47,785 nt of DNA. It comes from Trichomonas tenax (lineage: Eukaryota > Parabasalia > Trichomonadida > Trichomonadidae). Within the stretch, counting starts at the first letter, position 1. Every line of letters starts with the position of its first letter. The DNA is taken from assembly GCA_023091735.1 (NCBI GenBank), contig JALKBU010000329.1:1-47785 (forward strand), in the 5' to 3' direction. This document shows, piece after piece, positions 1 to 8,947 of the stretch. A program made the position numbers and the translations under genes. The notes under the pieces are model-generated. The model saw only the letters and a list, made by a program, of their open reading frames with translations. It did not search any database and had not been told where the DNA came from.

Positions 1-60
1 CATCGCTTCACCATCCTTCTCCGCTCTCCCCCGCTCCACCGTGTTGTTTCAGTTAAAAAA

Positions 61-240
61 CAGATAAAAATACATAAATATTATTTAATTTTTTGTTTTT
101 TTTGTTTTTATTTTCTCTCCCTCTTCCGATCTATAAAAAACAAAAATAAAGTTTAATTTTAAAAAAATAATTTTTTTTAAAAAATTATTTTTTTTATTTT
201 TTTTTTTTTTTTTTTTTTTTTCTATTTTTCTATTTTTCTA
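61..240. repeat. Low-complexity T/A-rich contig end
   Basis: Long T and A runs dominate, including an unbroken run of more than 20 T near 200-220. The opposite contig end is an equally monotonous A-rich tract, so this looks like an assembly that broke in homopolymer DNA. At 121-132 lies CTCTTCCGATCT, identical to the last 12 bases of the common Illumina adapter, so the outermost bases may not be genomic. The first 50 bases are unusually C-rich and I cannot assign them. I see no gene in 1-440. Confidence 0.8.
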
Positions 241-441
241 TACCGAAAATCTGACAATCTGACACTTTACAACATGACTCGTTGACATGCAAAACAATTC
301 AATTAAGAAAAATCAATATAACACGCAAATCAGATGTCAACCATTGATTATTAATGGTTAATGAAGCTAGTGTCAATAGAAATGATGTTCATTACGTCAA
401 AATATAACGATTTTACTATATTAGATTGCTCATTAATCATA

Positions 442-969
442 ATGGAAGTAAGAGACGTCACATCAGCTGACTTTGATCAAGTTTTCCATGTAATTGAGCA
501 AGCATTCATGAACGCACCACACACTAACCATCAGGAACAATTTTTGGTCACTTTCATTAGAGAATCACCAGAATATGTTCCAAAGTTAGATATTGTTGCC
601 ACAAAAGATCAAAAGATCGTTGGACATGTTATCCTCACTAAAGCGTTAATAAACGGCCAACATGAAACACTCCTTCTCGGTCCTATCGCTGTATTACCAG
701 AATAACAGAAACAAGGCGTTGGAAAAGCCCTCATTGCAGAGGCACATAAAAGAGCTGTCGAACTTGGCTTTAAGTCTGTTGTTTTAGTCTGACACGCTGA
801 TTATTATCCAAAATTCGGATATCGAAAATTATCTGAGTTCAACATTAGAATGTCGTTCCCTGCCCCAGATGAAAACGTTTTGGGCATTGAACTCGTTGAG
901 AATGCTTTCAAAGATGTTGAAGGCATTGTTTCATTCCCAAGTGCCTTTATAAATCTCTCTGGTAAATAA
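442..969 (+). pseudogene. GNAT-family N-acetyltransferase, broken by two in-frame stops
   Basis: One reading frame of about 175 codons from ATG 442 to TAA 967-969 reads as a complete YhbS-like GNAT acetyltransferase, a family that moves an acetyl group from acetyl-CoA to an amine. The start reads MEVRDVTSADFDQV. The acetyl-CoA loop is split: LLGPIAVLPE, then TAA at 703-705, then QKQGVGKALI. A second stop (TGA, 790-792) interrupts VLV/HADYYPKFGY. Family members have Tyr at the first site and usually Gly or Trp-like at the second, so single substitutions explain both stops. The frame is otherwise intact, which implies recent inactivation. Other genes here end at all three standard stops, which argues against recoding. 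The family is bacterial-like, so transfer is possible. Confidence 0.85.
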
Positions 970-1149
970 GCACACAAAAATATTAAAACTTTAAACGAAT
1001 ATAATACATAAACAAGTAATTTAATTTTTGATGAAAAAATATAACAAAATAACAAGATAAAAATACTCACCAATAGATTTACCTTGCTGCAAAATAATGA
1101 TGCGCAATAGATTAATGGGGATAAATGAAAAAATATATTTTGATAATAA

Positions 1150-1389
1150 TTATTGTAAAGTAATAGGCGTCGTTACTGGTATTTCTATTTTGACAAAACT
1201 GAGTTTGTCGGGATCATCAACTGTTTCTGGCTCTTCTTTCGTTTTCTTAGAAAGATATTCACTTTCAGCGAGTAAATGTTGAAAACTGAACAATCTCTGT
1301 TCGAGCCGTTCGTTCTCTATCATCTGATCAATGCATTTTTCGTGCAATCGTTTTATTTGTTCATCTGGTGAAACATTAATGAGATCCAT
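1150..1389 (-). CDS. Small coiled-coil protein (79 aa), unknown
   Basis: I do not recognise a family. The protein starts MDLINVSPDEQIKRLHEKC and continues with a charged, heptad-like helix (roughly residues 8-45) ending in an acidic, Pro/Thr-rich tail. The ATG at 1389 is preferred over the upstream extension, which begins at a non-ATG codon. An Initiator-like TCATTTT also lies 5-11 bases upstream of this ATG on the minus strand (1394-1400). It is divergently arranged with the Sel1-type gene that starts 49 bases away. The length and the promoter element make it more likely than not a real gene. Confidence 0.55.
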   Translation of the reverse strand: MDLINVSPDEQIKRLHEKCIDQMIENERLEQRLFSFQHLLAESEYLSKKTKEEPETVDDPDKLSFVKIEIPVTTPITLQ

Positions 1390-1393
1390 CAAC

Positions 1394-1400
1394 AAAATGA
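1394..1400 (-). promoter_or_regulatory. Initiator-like TCATTTT before the 1389 gene
   Basis: The complement reads TCATTTT, ending 4 bases before the ATG. This matches the trichomonad Inr consensus TCA(C/T)T(T/A)(T/A), known to set transcription starts very close to the start codon. Confidence 0.5.
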
Positions 1401-1437
1401 TCTTTCGCAAAGAAAATATTTTTGTTATTTTTTATCA

Positions 1438-2496
1438 ATGACCGTGAAAATGATTGAAGCTGAATATAAAGAATTTTATTATTGGAATATGGAGGACAAA
1501 GACGGTAAAATCACTGTCATTGTACCATGTGATGTCACCGTTAAGCGCGAATTGTTCAATTTCCAGTACAATCAAGAATTAAATACGATATCTTTAACAT
1601 TTTCTGATAAAACACCAATAATTTTGGGAACATTGTTCGGAAAAACCAAATCTGCAGCTGTTGTTCCATCAAATGAGCAATATATCATCGAAATTGAGAA
1701 AGATGACGATTCAACTTGGCCTGTGTTAATTATTAAGCCAATGCCAGAAACCAACGAGATAGATCCACAATCCGCCTATGACTTGGTATACTTAATTACA
1801 TCAGATATGGAACAATATAATAAACCAGAAATAAAATTAGGAGAATTACTTAAATTCTCAACGGCATCAGGCTATATTCCAGCTATCATTGGTGCTATCA
1901 GGACTTTCATTGAAGATCCTTCAAAGCGTGATCAAGTTATTTCATATTTCGAAGTTCTTGCGGATGTTTACCAACATCCATCGTCAATATACGAGCTTGG
2001 TGTCCTTTTATATGATGAAGATCAAGATCGTGAAAAAGCTCTTGTTTATTTACAAAGAGCATTTGAAATTGGAATGAAAGAAGCTGCATTCTATCTTGGA
2101 GCTGCATATTCTCCTCTTTCTCCAATATCGTATGCAAACAAGGATGCTACAAAGGCATTTAAGTATTTATCTGTTGCAATCGAACTCGGATATCCTGCAG
2201 CATATCACGAGATCGCAAAACTGTATCATGCAGGCTTGGGAACACCTAAGGATGATGAGAAGGCAAGATTCTATCAGCAGGCAGCACAAGAACTCGATCC
2301 TGACATTCCTATGTTGATTGACGAAAGTATCAAAGAAGCAAAGAACGAATGTGAATGTTGTGAACATTGTGAAGCATGCAAAGATGCTGATGAAGAAGCT
2401 ACAACATCTCTCGTTGATGTAGGAATTGCCGCAGCTGCAACAATCGGTGGAGCAGCAGCTCTCTTCTACTTCGCATATAAATTCTTAAAGAAATAA
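1438..2496 (+). CDS. CS-domain, Sel1-repeat, tail-anchored protein
   Basis: The 352-aa protein has three parts. Residues 12-100 resemble a CS (p23/NudC-type) beta-sandwich: a Tyr-Trp near the N-terminus, alternating strands, the ILGTLFG turn, and EKDDDSTWPVLI at the end. Residues 182-285 hold Sel1/TPR-like repeats (YELGVLLYDEDQDREKALVY; YHEIAKLYHAGLG). A Cys-rich stretch (ECECCEHCEAC, 304-314) precedes a single C-terminal membrane helix (about 326-350) ending KFLKK, so it should be tail-anchored facing the cytosol. CS domains bind Hsp90 or act as chaperone adaptors and Sel1 repeats scaffold complexes, so a membrane-bound co-chaperone is a reasonable guess. Similar CS-Sel1 proteins are unfamiliar to me. 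Confidence 0.75.
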   Translation: MTVKMIEAEYKEFYYWNMEDKDGKITVIVPCDVTVKRELFNFQYNQELNTISLTFSDKTPIILGTLFGKTKSAAVVPSNEQYIIEIEKDDDSTWPVLIIKPMPETNEIDPQSAYDLVYLITSDMEQYNKPEIKLGELLKFSTASGYIPAIIGAIRTFIEDPSKRDQVISYFEVLADVYQHPSSIYELGVLLYDEDQDREKALVYLQRAFEIGMKEAAFYLGAAYSPLSPISYANKDATKAFKYLSVAIELGYPAAYHEIAKLYHAGLGTPKDDEKARFYQQAAQELDPDIPMLIDESIKEAKNECECCEHCEACKDADEEATTSLVDVGIAAAATIGGAAALFYFAYKFLKK

Positions 2497-2533
2497 ATAG
2501 ATTATAAAATGTGGTTTGATTTAACAAATTATT

Positions 2534-3619
2534 TTATTTAATTTCTTCAACACGCTTAGCACGACGGGTATGGAATGTGATAGCATCAACAAGACGGCAA
2601 AGACCAAGGACGCCACCAATGACAGTGAGAATTCTTGTGCAAAGGTGAAGAACTGGTTCTTTATCTGTATAAGTTGTGGCAGAGATTGGACTAACATCGT
2701 ATTTAATGAAAACACCAGAAGCGAAGCCACGTGGATTGTACATCTGGTACTTAGAAGCTGAATAATTTCCTTCAAGGATATCAGCTGTGTAAACAACACG
2801 CCATGCGCCTGGCTGTGTTTGCACGTTGTTGATATTGTTTAATGGATAGTCTCCTGGTGTGCTGGAGAAACGTAATTCATGAATTTGATGTGTTAAGTTT
2901 AATTGAGCGAATTCCTTGTTAAAGAGTGAAAGATCGTGAACGTGCCAGCCCTCGCTATTCCAGCTGTAGCCTGGGCAAACGTGTAATTCTGAAGCAACTC
3001 TGAGAGATTTGAATTGAGCGTCAACTTTGCATCCTTCGCCTTCCATCGCCTTAACTTTTTCGACGATTGGTGCGCACTGTTCTACCTGTGCGATTGGTGG
3101 TGGTTTGTATCCAGCATCTTTATAAGCAGCGAAAACTTCTTGGCAAGATCTGCAGCAAATTCTCTTTGGATCCTTAGCATCGTAGCACGAACCACACGTC
3201 TCCTGTGGCACTGTGTTAACGAGGTTTGGAATATCGATTTTTTCGATTGGTTGTCCGTTTGCGTTGAGTCTCATGTAAGTACTGTCGATGCTTTCGAGAG
3301 GCATCGCGAGCTGTGTTACGGAATCAATGACGTCGAAGTGAATTAAATAGCAAGGAGCGCTCGGAAATGTGATTGAAAGTTTTACGTCAAGACGTGGCTG
3401 TAATTGATGATCAATCGTGATATTATCGGCGCCTGTTGGCCTCCTTGTGTCAACAAAGAGCCTCTGTCTTGTCGGTGCGTGGAGATACGCAACAACTTCG
3501 TATGAACAAAGAACAATTGCGGCTAATACTGAAATAAGAGAAAGTATACCTCCAGATATAGTTCCTATGCGATATTCGTTCGCAAGTTTTGGAAAGACAT
3601 CAAATTTCCTAAGATCCAT
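2534..3619 (-). CDS. ERV46: Erv46/ERGIC3-like ER-Golgi cargo receptor
   Basis: The 361-aa protein matches Erv46/ERGIC3, a COPII-vesicle membrane protein that cycles between ER and Golgi and, with Erv41, retrieves or loads cargo. It begins with the cytosolic KFDVFPK motif, a first membrane helix (about 20-45) and a lumenal domain with the family Cys signature (CGSCYDAKDPKRICCRSC, about 144-161). VHDLSLFN and LTHQIHELRFS are also family motifs. A second membrane helix near 320-342 precedes a short basic tail ending KRVEEIK. Length is normal (human about 383). Start ATG 3619 keeps the conserved N-terminus. The TTTTGACAAATAAAT at 3753-3767, about 135 bp upstream, is oriented away from the gene. 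Confidence 0.93.
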   Translation of the reverse strand: MDLRKFDVFPKLANEYRIGTISGGILSLISVLAAIVLCSYEVVAYLHAPTRQRLFVDTRRPTGADNITIDHQLQPRLDVKLSITFPSAPCYLIHFDVIDSVTQLAMPLESIDSTYMRLNANGQPIEKIDIPNLVNTVPQETCGSCYDAKDPKRICCRSCQEVFAAYKDAGYKPPPIAQVEQCAPIVEKVKAMEGEGCKVDAQFKSLRVASELHVCPGYSWNSEGWHVHDLSLFNKEFAQLNLTHQIHELRFSSTPGDYPLNNINNVQTQPGAWRVVYTADILEGNYSASKYQMYNPRGFASGVFIKYDVSPISATTYTDKEPVLHLCTRILTVIGGVLGLCRLVDAITFHTRRAKRVEEIK

Positions 3620-4358
3620 TTAAAAGTGGTTTTCTTTATTTTCCTTGTCAAAACCTGATTTCTCAAATTTCTCTTCTTTAGATTATACATTTATTGGATA
3701 TGCTGTATTTCGATTAAAATTGACTTTGCCAGAATGTTTTTTACATTTGACATTTTGACAAATAAATTCAATATTTTGTCACTGCATCATTTTGAAATAA
3801 TCGAATTGTTTATTGAGGCTAAGCAAGATTTTATTCCTCATTACTTCTTCCATAGAAATATATTTAGAGATTGTTTTGGAATTATTCAGTTTTATAATTA
3901 AATATTGAAATTGGTTTGATTTCCATATCTGAAACAATATATATAATAAAACAATATGACTTCCTCATGAAGCTATGAGCTTTAATAGTTACAATTTTGA
4001 CCAAGCTCATTATGATACCATTTTCGATTTGATTTCTTGCCCAGTATGTGTGTTATTTCGTCTTTGTATTCATTTATGATAAATCAATAATGATTTAATA
4101 ATGAAAAACTTATTTATAATCTTCCAAACTAATCTTGAAACAAAATTTTTATTGACCAAAAATAAAGTTATCATATTGAAGTAAGAACATGAATATATGC
4201 TTTTTATAGATTTTATATTATGTTAAAATACATAAAATAGCTTATATAGATATGATAAAATTTTTGCAAAATATATTTTGAATTATAAATAATCTAACCT
4301 TTCTAAACCCAATATAAAGTCAAAAATAATAGAAATACAAAGCCTTGAGTCATAAATA
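3620..4358. other. Intergenic, 739 bp
   Basis: AT-rich DNA between divergent genes. It contains one TTTTGACAAATAAAT word (3753-3767) like those at other gene starts, and TCATAAA immediately before the 4359 ATG as a possible weak Initiator. No ORF or RNA gene is recognised. Confidence 0.6.
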
Positions 4359-5897
4359 ATGAAGGTCGGTCGGAAGATTAATCACACCCGATTTGTCCCC
4401 ATATTTTTTGATAAAACGACGAACGACTTCACTAACGTAAACTTGGACGAAATCGTGAAAAGGTTGAATGATAACGTTACTGTTCCATATTTGATTATAT
4501 TTTCTCATGAAATCATCAATTTCCCGAATCAGACAGATCAAAACATCGAAAAACGTAATTTTGTCATTCCAAGTCACGAATTTATCACTGAAAGTACATT
4601 TTACCAATTCAAATCTTTAATTTCATCAATTTATGCGCAAACTTTTGAATCTCATTTAAATTCATTGATAGGGATAGCATCAGTAGGATCCCATAATCTT
4701 CTTGGATACTTTATCGTTCGATGGATCATTGAAGAAAAAACGTTTTCATTCGAATATGCTCATAATCTCTTCACAGAGTCTGAAATGCGGGCGATAACAA
4801 ACGAAAACTACATAAAGGCACTAACTAGCATATCAAACTCAAGAATTACAATTAATCCACAAGAAAAAAAAATAGAAAAAGTAGACACGGATTATATAGG
4901 TTTAATGAAGATTTTTGAAACAAGTGTCGATCATACTCCTGTGCCACAGACTCCTATTGTTCCAATTAACAAACCTGTCTCAAATTATCAATTTATTCTT
5001 CGTGAAATGAATATAAAGCTGAAATTTTTGCAGAAGAATGTTCCAAAGTTCGGTGCAAAGATATTGACGCGAGAAATTTTGACGACTTACGCAGATCAAA
5101 AAGAAAATATTGTAGTTACAATCAATCCTGAAGGAATTCACGGAACTTTATATGCAAAACCTGAAAAAAAGTATATAATATGCGATAATGGATTGTTAAT
5201 TATGACACATCTCAATTTTCCATCTCCAGAAAATCCAAGTGAACAATTAAACACAACCATATTAGAAGGATACTATATAACAGAATCAGAAACATTCATC
5301 ATTTGTGACACACTTCTATTCAATGGTCAAAACGTTCGAAATGAGCATTTTGATGTGAGAATTGGTTATTTAACACAATTTTTGTTTACAGAGCGTGCTA
5401 AGAACTCAGAATCGCTTAAAAATGAAACCGTAAAACTCGTAATACGTCCATTTTTCCCATTCTCCAAAATTAATCAAATAACCAAAAAACTCGATAAAAT
5501 TGTTCCATACAAAGTTGATGGAGTCTCCATGGGCTCAGCCAATGCTCCATGGTCACAAGATAAGAACGAAACCGAATGGTTCCAATGGAAACGAAATCTT
5601 CCAAAGCCAACTGTTATTTTATCATTAAACTTCGCGAACAGTGAGTTATGCGGCATGATGTCGATGCATGGAGGTCTTGCAAAAGGTCTATCGCTTGGAG
5701 TAATAGATAAAAACACTATAGCACTTGATGGAGCAATTGCAAAAGTCGAGTTTGATTCGAAGAGATATGCGTGGGTTTTATCTGAAACTACATCTAATGA
5801 AAGCGTTTGGTCATTCGAGCAATTCGAAGAGGCATATCCTGCTGATGAAGTGCCAATACCATATGAAGAATTAGTTGAATTTACAGAAGGAATATAA
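4359..5897 (+). CDS. mRNA capping enzyme homologue with both catalytic sites lost (pseudoenzyme)
   Basis: The 512-aa protein has the metazoan/plant two-domain layout: Cys-phosphatase-type RNA triphosphatase (about 10-160) then guanylyltransferase (about 210-510). In the first, the active-site loop that should be HCxxxxxR reads ASVGSHNLLGY (107-117), with Ser108 and Leu114 for Cys and Arg. The following helix (FIVRWIIEEKTFSFEYA) aligns well with the family. In the second, motif I (KxDGxR) is NPEGIH (256-261), replacing the nucleotidyl Lys with Asn256. Motif III (DGE) is EGY (303-305). Motif IIIa ICDTLLFNGQNV, motif IV VDG (386-388) and motif V QWK (409-411) are retained. The C-terminal OB part is visible (KVEFDSKRYAWV). 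It is probably a regulatory or RNA/polymerase-binding paralogue rather than an enzyme. The frame is intact, so it is not decaying. Confidence 0.8.
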   Translation: MKVGRKINHTRFVPIFFDKTTNDFTNVNLDEIVKRLNDNVTVPYLIIFSHEIINFPNQTDQNIEKRNFVIPSHEFITESTFYQFKSLISSIYAQTFESHLNSLIGIASVGSHNLLGYFIVRWIIEEKTFSFEYAHNLFTESEMRAITNENYIKALTSISNSRITINPQEKKIEKVDTDYIGLMKIFETSVDHTPVPQTPIVPINKPVSNYQFILREMNIKLKFLQKNVPKFGAKILTREILTTYADQKENIVVTINPEGIHGTLYAKPEKKYIICDNGLLIMTHLNFPSPENPSEQLNTTILEGYYITESETFIICDTLLFNGQNVRNEHFDVRIGYLTQFLFTERAKNSESLKNETVKLVIRPFFPFSKINQITKKLDKIVPYKVDGVSMGSANAPWSQDKNETEWFQWKRNLPKPTVILSLNFANSELCGMMSMHGGLAKGLSLGVIDKNTIALDGAIAKVEFDSKRYAWVLSETTSNESVWSFEQFEEAYPADEVPIPYEELVEFTEGI

Positions 5898-5948
5898 TTT
5901 TTGTTTGTTTGTTTGATATATGATAAAGATAGTTTTTTTATAATATAT

Positions 5949-7130
5949 TTAATGAGCTTTGAGATAAGCAAACACTGCTCTGTATGCAGCTCTTTCCATA
6001 AGTTCTGCACATCTCTTCATTGAGTCAGCTAAAGGAATTGGACCATCTTCTATTGTTAAAACTTGTGAAGCGCCGGCTTCGTTTAATTTCATTTCAACAT
6101 CTTCACTTTCAATGGCGCCTGTTAAAATGATAGAATATGGGTTCTTGAATCTCTTAATTAGAGCGTAAGGAGCTTTGTTATTGAGTGTAGAAACATCACA
6201 TTTTCCTTCTGATGTGATAATGATGTTTGGATTCATTTCTTCAGTAATGTTCAATAAATCCAAGATAAACTCAGAGCCTGGCCTCAATACAGCGTCAAAC
6301 ACAGCAACGAAGCCAATAGAAAGTCCTCCAGCAGCACCAATTCCTTTAATAAGTTTGATGTCTTTTCCTGTTGCTTCTTTTACAGCATTTGCAAAATTCT
6401 CTAAATTTGCATCCATTTCTTTCACAGCTTTCTCCTTTGCCTCCTTATCGTGCCTAACAGATGGTGCAAGCTTCTGTGGACCGAAAATAGCAGCAGAACC
6501 TTTATCACCTAATAATATGTTATCAACATCGCAAGCAATGCTGAATGACACATCTTTGAATTTCTCGAAAGTGCTGAAATCGATTATTGCGACCTTTCCA
6601 AGCGCAGAATTACCGTAAGGCAAAATTAATTCATTATTTTTGTCATAGAACTGTGCTCCCATAGCAGCAAGTGCTCCAATGCCACCATCAACTGTTGCTG
6701 ATCCACCTATCGTCAAAAGAATCTTCTTAAATCCTTTATTAATTGCTTCCAAAATTAATTCACCTGTTCCAAATGTCGTTGTAATGAATGGATTCAATTT
6801 TTCTTCAGGTAAAAGAGCGATTCCTGATGCTTTCGCCATCTCAATTACAGCTGTATCGCCTAAAGATCCCCATTTTGCCTCAACAGGATCGCAAAGAGGT
6901 CCTTTGACAATGTTTCTGTAGAAAGTGTCAGTAATCACATCAACTGTATCATCACCACCGTCTGCAATTGGTTTAATTATAATATCGTGATTTAATTTCT
7001 TGTTATATATCGAATTGTACTTATCGAATGCCTTTTCTACTCCTTTCGCTATAAATTCTGATGCTTGTTTTGCCGATAGACTCCCTTTCATTGCGTTTGC
7101 TGATGAAAGAACTTTTATTTTGTTCGACAT
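5949..7130 (-). CDS. Glycerate kinase, bacterial GlxK type
   Basis: This enzyme phosphorylates D-glycerate with ATP (2- or 3-phosphoglycerate, by subfamily), feeding serine or glyoxylate-derived carbon into glycolysis. The 393-aa protein shows family blocks in order: AMKGSLSAKQASEFI near the N-terminus, IKPIADGGDDTVD, GPLCDPVEAKWG, TTTFGTGELI, the glycine-rich IGGSATVDGGIGALAAMG, and ITSEGKCDVSTL near the C-terminus. ATG 7130 is chosen because the frame upstream begins at a non-ATG codon and family members begin right at this beta strand. I see no obvious hydrogenosomal presequence, so it is probably cytosolic. The family is chiefly bacterial, which suggests lateral transfer. It is tail-to-tail with the capping homologue, 51 bp apart. 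Confidence 0.93.
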   Translation of the reverse strand: MSNKIKVLSSANAMKGSLSAKQASEFIAKGVEKAFDKYNSIYNKKLNHDIIIKPIADGGDDTVDVITDTFYRNIVKGPLCDPVEAKWGSLGDTAVIEMAKASGIALLPEEKLNPFITTTFGTGELILEAINKGFKKILLTIGGSATVDGGIGALAAMGAQFYDKNNELILPYGNSALGKVAIIDFSTFEKFKDVSFSIACDVDNILLGDKGSAAIFGPQKLAPSVRHDKEAKEKAVKEMDANLENFANAVKEATGKDIKLIKGIGAAGGLSIGFVAVFDAVLRPGSEFILDLLNITEEMNPNIIITSEGKCDVSTLNNKAPYALIKRFKNPYSIILTGAIESEDVEMKLNEAGASQVLTIEDGPIPLADSMKRCAELMERAAYRAVFAYLKAH

Positions 7131-7447
7131 CAATAAAAATGTTCTAACATTACATTGCAATCATTAAATTTTAATAAGCACTTTGGATATATACTTCTAT
7201 GTACCACAGCTACAATGTCCATTAATAAGATTTTTAATAACTCTTTTATTTATATCAATACTACATTTTTTAATATTCCATGGTTAACAATTATTCTTTA
7301 ATCAATATAACATTAAAGATCATTCATAATATCTTAATAATAATACATTTTGAATATACGTATATGAAAATTGATTTGATATGGAGTGGTTGATTGCTAA
7401 GGAACAGTATCTTTTTATTCATAACAAAATTAAATTTTCGTAATAGA

Positions 7448-8011
7448 TTATTTGTTTGGTGTATAGCCAGGAGCACCAGGTGGTTGATTCTTAATACAAA
7501 GAGCCTCGTGCAATGGAAGTTGAGAAAGGCAAATTTCACGATTGCATATTTTACATTGAAATGTCAAATTTTCTATATCAGGGCGTGGCTTTGGTGCTCC
7601 TCCGTTGAGATCAACCTGAGTACGTGGTTCTCCATGTGTGTGAGTTCCAGTTCCATTCGTAAGTTCATCAATTGTGCTTGAAACGAATTCGTCAAGTGAC
7701 ATTGGTGCCTGCTGTGATCTTAGTTTCTCTCTGAATGATTTTAATTGATCTTTCGACATTCTTTCACCTGTTTTCTGAAGATAAACTTTTTGGAAGTAGA
7801 TAACGAAAGCCTCGAACTGCTCTGAAGTCATCTTCGATGGGTTAATCATAACATCACTGTCAGCATTTTTCGGAAGATTGCCAAGAGTGAGTCCAGTTGT
7901 CGCAGATTCCCATGGCACGGGCTCTGCCTTCACTTTGGAGCGTTTCACGTGCTCCTTCTTGACTTCAACTCTCTCAATTGAGGACGCACTCGATTTGCGC
8001 GATTTCGACAT
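7448..8011 (-). CDS. Hypothetical protein with C-terminal C2HC finger
   Basis: The 187-aa protein is not recognised. The N-terminus (1-50) is basic and Ser/Lys-rich. A helical segment (about 58-115) contains MTSEQFEAFVIYFQKVYLQK. The C-terminus carries a compact zinc-finger-like motif, CKICNREICLSQLPLHEALC, with spacing C-x2-C-x11-H-x4-C, like ubiquitin-binding or C2HC fingers. The basic N-terminus suggests a nuclear or RNA/chromatin-associated role, but this is only inference. TGTCATGTAAAT at 8053-8064, about 40 bp upstream of the ATG, is a form of the promoter word seen elsewhere. Confidence 0.7.
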   Translation of the reverse strand: MSKSRKSSASSIERVEVKKEHVKRSKVKAEPVPWESATTGLTLGNLPKNADSDVMINPSKMTSEQFEAFVIYFQKVYLQKTGERMSKDQLKSFREKLRSQQAPMSLDEFVSSTIDELTNGTGTHTHGEPRTQVDLNGGAPKPRPDIENLTFQCKICNREICLSQLPLHEALCIKNQPPGAPGYTPNK

Positions 8012-8502
8012 TTTTGGCGTTTAGAAATTTTAACGAAGTACTTTACATTTTATGTCATGTAAATGATTTATTTGGCAAATCTATGAAATGTATCTTTATT
8101 AACCCTACTTTAACCCATTGCCCACGTCACGCCTAAGGACATAAACAATCTCAGGTATTTCCGCTAAAATAGAGCAGAATTGTGAGTTTTTGTATCTTTT
8201 GAGTGAATCTAAAGTTCACGTAATCAACAAATCGCTGTAATGTAGCTACGAATGCAGAGATTATAATCCAAAAGATCATGCTTCATCAAAAATGGGCACG
8301 AAATACGTATTTTTTTATCGTAATTTGATCTTGAATTATAGCTGAATGCTATTCTTCGTTATGTTTGGTAGACATAGAATTCATGCACGCTGTAGATGTA
8401 ATTTTTTGCTTGCTGATTCCAGAAGTTGATAATTTGCACTAAAAACATGAATGAATGATTAAATGAATGGCGCTGTGTGGCATATGAAAGATGTCAAAGT
8501 GC
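8012..8502. other. Intergenic, 491 bp
   Basis: Contains TGTCATGTAAAT (8053-8064) close to the 8011 start. The distal part may include eroded 5' sequence of the ankyrin relic that follows. Nothing else is recognised. Confidence 0.5.
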
Positions 8503-8947
8503 CTTGACTTTAGCTACATTGGTGGAAATCAAGACATTATCAACGAGTGTCTTTTGTATGTTGCACCTGACGATAAAATAATGAAGAGACAAGGTATATT
8601 GATTTCAAGCGGTGTAAATATTGAAGCAAAAGAATTCTGCTCGTTATAACAGTAATGAAGCTGCATCAATATTGATTTCAAGTGGTGCAAACATTGATGC
8701 AAAAAATAACCTTGACATGACTCCACTGCATTGTGCTGCTCGTTATAACACCAATGAAGTTTTTACAACATTGATTTCAAGCGCTGCAAACATTGATGCA
8801 AAAGATAATAATGGAAAGACTCCACTTCATATTGCTACTGATTATAACAAACATGAAAAATTATATAATTTCATGACTCGATATGAGTATTTTGAAGAAA
8901 TAAATGATGGTTGGAAATTGATACAAAAAAAATCATTTATAATTTAA
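8503..8947 (+). pseudogene. Ankyrin-repeat gene remnant
   Basis: The tail of an ankyrin protein is preserved. One frame gives IGGNQDIINECLLYV and ILISSGVNIEAKE, then a stop (TAA near 8647). The frame one base off continues ARYNSNEAASILISSGANID, a second unit (MTPLHCAARYN...NIDAKDNNGKTPLHIATDYN), and a short C-terminus ending TAA 8945-8947. The IGGNQDIINEC block also occurs in the 37 kb ankyrin relic, as IGQNLDIINEC. A deletion removed about one third of a repeat at the frame break. Its last 11 bases overlap the end of the CAP gene tail to tail. I read it as a 5'-truncated, frameshifted relic. Confidence 0.7.

Noticed and set aside
442..969. Reassigned stop codons as the explanation for the interrupted acetyltransferase
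   Set aside because: Clear genes in the window (Raptor, polymerase delta, Rpn12, capping homologue) end normally at stops and contain no internal TAA, TAG or TGA.
5474..6010. Minus-strand open frame opposite the end of the capping homologue
   Set aside because: It is the antisense shadow of a strongly patterned coding frame and runs into the glycerate kinase tail in another frame.
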